Shown: positions 62,488 through 64,000 of the stretch, in pieces
Layout of the letters: each line of letters starts with the position of its first letter
Numbering within the stretch: the stretch's first letter is position 1
Origin: Lachnospiraceae bacterium
GTDB lineage: Bacteria; Bacillota; Clostridia; Lachnospirales; Lachnospiraceae
DNA length: 64,000 bases
Assembly (NCBI GenBank): GCA_017521605.1
Contig: JAFXCD010000002.1
Location: 37,816 to 101,815, forward strand
Reading direction: 5' to 3'
Notes under the pieces: model-generated
The model's database searches: none
Told to the model about the DNA's origin: nothing
What the model saw: the letters and a program-made list of their open reading frames with translations, nothing else
Position numbers and translations under genes: made by a program

Positions 62488-62928
62488 TTATTTAGGAATA
62501 GACAGCCAACAATCAATACTAAATTTCGCTGTTTTATAGGGCTTCGAATAGCCATCTGTAATAGCAATACCTGATATCGTAATATGTACTTCACTATCCT
62601 TTATTTCCAAAATGGTAACCTTATAACTTTCCATTGGTTCGTGCTCAAATAGGTAAAAGGTATCCTCACGCTCATCAGACTCCTCTACATTGTTTACAGT
62701 AAATGTACGACCTACCAAATCATACAAATTGCTCACACCTGTCTCATGACAATTAATACATATAGAGGGTCTTACCGTTTCTCCTTCATATTTACCTCTG
62801 TTAAAAGAAATATCTATAGCAATAGTGATTGTACCTTCTTTCTCATCACTTTCCATAATATATAATCGAGTCTCAGTACATGTTTCTACTTCATAAATAT
62901 TTCCGCTCAAATTTAGCATTCCACTCAT
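62488..62928 (-). CDS. Hypothetical beta-rich protein
   Basis: The 146-residue acidic protein is rich in alternating hydrophobic residues (KEGTITIAIDISFNRGKYEG, SYKVTILEIKDSEVHITISG), suggesting a beta-sandwich. No family recognised. GGAG lies ten bases before the ATG. It heads a set of three small acidic genes in the same direction, like immunity genes of polymorphic toxin loci. Confidence 0.5.
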   Translation of the reverse strand: MSGMLNLSGNIYEVETCTETRLYIMESDEKEGTITIAIDISFNRGKYEGETVRPSICINCHETGVSNLYDLVGRTFTVNNVEESDEREDTFYLFEHEPMESYKVTILEIKDSEVHITISGIAITDGYSKPYKTAKFSIDCWLSIPK

Positions 62929-63006
62929 AATACAATTTCTCCTTATGTTTCATATTCAACAAATTCAAATTCATGCATACTTTTTAATCCTTAAAGCACT
63001 AATTAA

Positions 63007-63384
63007 TTAGATATTAACATTAAATACTGCAGATAGATTACCTTCCTCATCCTCACTAAATTCAATTTCAAACCAGAAATCTAGTGGTTCTCCATTACTA
63101 GTTGGGCGATATTCATAATAAGCCTTTCCATTACTAAATGCATAAGGATCCACTTGTTTTTCATCATAAAAATCTATAATAATTTCTTTTTCATAGTCTT
63201 CTATCCACATTTCAAGTTGACCTTCTAACCATTCTGCAAAGCATTCTGCTGCATTATCAGCACCTTCATCAGACCACGATTCATCTATTTCAATCAATGA
63301 ACCCAATATTTCATAATTCTTTTCTGCCAAGCAATTTACAACATTCTCAATTATTATATAAGCCTCTTTTTCCATATTATTCAT
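63007..63384 (-). CDS. Small acidic hypothetical protein (immunity-like)
   Basis: The 125-residue protein is strongly acidic, with Trp-rich helices (DESWSDEGADNAAECFAEWL, EGQLEMWIEDYEKEI) and a beta-rich end (DFWFEIEFSEDEEGNLSAVF). This composition is typical of immunity proteins of polymorphic toxins. No toxin gene is in the window. GGAGG precedes the ATG by ten bases. Confidence 0.5.
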   Translation of the reverse strand: MNNMEKEAYIIIENVVNCLAEKNYEILGSLIEIDESWSDEGADNAAECFAEWLEGQLEMWIEDYEKEIIIDFYDEKQVDPYAFSNGKAYYEYRPTSNGEPLDFWFEIEFSEDEEGNLSAVFNVNI

Positions 63385-63499
63385 CTTATCAACGCCTCCA
63401 CATTTCTATATTCTCGGATAAATCAATTCGTAAACTTCAAATCTTCTGTTGCTTTCAATCTCTCTGTAAGACTGCAATTTCCCAGTGATTTAAATTATA

Positions 63500-63940
63500 T
63501 TAATCTTCTTCCATATAATCAAAATAATCATCGCCTACATGAACAAGCATATTATTCTTTATTGCAAATCCAATTAAATTGCCCCAATCCCCCTCACCTT
63601 CAACAATATATGCAATATCATTGTCATTAGTTGTTGCACATATATATAATGTTGTGAACCAACAGTGATTTAATATATCAAGCGGGTTATCAAGAGAAGA
63701 TAATTCAATCCCTTCATAAGTCTCTTCCTCTTTTACATGATGTATTATTTCTTTACATATCTCATATATTATAGTTTCAGTAAGGTTATTAAATGCCTCT
63801 ACACACTTCTCTGCATATTCGTTTGAATCAGGATTACTCGACATAACTGTAAAGATATCCTTTTTTTCATCATCACGAAAAAATGTACTTTTAAAATATC
63901 CTTCACAATAACCTTCTTCTTGATGTACCCAATCTATCAT
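63500..63940 (-). CDS. DUF6985-like hypothetical protein (immunity-like)
   Basis: The 146-residue protein contains EAFNNLTETIIYEICKEIIH, SLDNPLDILNHCWFTTLYIC and YIVEGEGDWGNLIGFAIKNN, which I associate with the DUF6985 type of toxin-immunity family. It is acidic and soluble. ATG 63940 has GGAGG eight bases ahead; a GTG at 63955 lies in that site. The gene lies 45 bases from the window edge, so its upstream neighbours are unseen. Confidence 0.55.
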   Translation of the reverse strand: MIDWVHQEEGYCEGYFKSTFFRDDEKKDIFTVMSSNPDSNEYAEKCVEAFNNLTETIIYEICKEIIHHVKEEETYEGIELSSLDNPLDILNHCWFTTLYICATTNDNDIAYIVEGEGDWGNLIGFAIKNNMLVHVGDDYFDYMEED

Positions 63941-64000
63941 AACATGGACCTCCACTTCAATTACATATTCAAATAATCACATGCTTTCAACTCTTAGAAA

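Overview
The window looks like chromosomal DNA of a gut-type Lachnospiraceae (Clostridia). It is AT-rich overall, ribosome binding sites are strong AGGAGG types, and the gene content is typical of that family: ammonia-dependent asparagine synthetase AsnA, a TPP-riboswitch-controlled ECF thiamine component ThiT, AddAB instead of RecBCD, DUF6062 and DUF2225 proteins, an EpsG-type polysaccharide cluster, and an ECF sigma factor with an RsgI-like anti-sigma factor. No species can be named from sequence alone. I found no rRNA, tRNA or CRISPR array.

Layout. 1-3.6 kb: the start of a radical-SAM DNA repair/modification gene with a promoter carrying two LexA (SOS) boxes, then asnA, a HAD-CPBP fusion and greA. 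3.6-13.7 kb: a type I restriction-modification locus on the minus strand, read hsdM, hsdS, tyrosine recombinase, small Cys-rich ORF, split second hsdS, zinc-ribbon ORF, two HEPN-like ORFs, hsdR. The recombinase/hsdS' part lies between 22-bp direct repeats and looks like an inserted cassette; hsdS' is broken by a 23-bp tandem duplication. 13.8-14.6 kb: a HicAB module with intact HicB, a hicA carrying an in-frame stop, and a clear promoter/operator. 14.6-17.6 kb: mraY-like gene, an ABC ATPase fused to an AbrB-like domain, and riboswitch-thiT.

17.7-29.95 kb is an accessory island. Its minus-strand singletons include antibiotic-kinase-like and nucleotidyltransferase-like proteins, GNAT, HIT, HD and 4Fe-4S proteins, small hypotheticals and many truncated genes. 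It contains a duplicated GNAT/4Fe-4S pair in which each copy has kept a different intact gene. 29.97-39.6 kb is a DNA repair operon (addB-addA, with mpg, xth and a SUFU-domain gene upstream on the same strand). 39.7-48.6 kb: a HAD phosphatase and a seven-gene exopolysaccharide operon (Wzz-like, EpsG, two GT4, GT2, SGNH hydrolase, membrane protein) behind a near-consensus promoter.

48.7-61.3 kb holds core genes and regulators: DUF6062, cysK with a TetR regulator, a surface-type protein with 32 hexapeptide repeats, a MocR regulator, DUF2225, glnS, a PfkB kinase, YbjQ and a sigma/anti-sigma pair. A 160-bp imperfect palindrome lies at 49.5 kb. 61.3-64 kb contains a coiled-coil protein, a GC-rich segment that folds like a structured RNA, and three small acidic proteins resembling polymorphic-toxin immunity proteins. 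The most notable parts are the recombinase-bearing hsdS cassette with its frame-shifting duplication, the HEPN-like pair inside the restriction locus, the structured-RNA candidate at 62.2-62.4 kb, and several unusual domain fusions.
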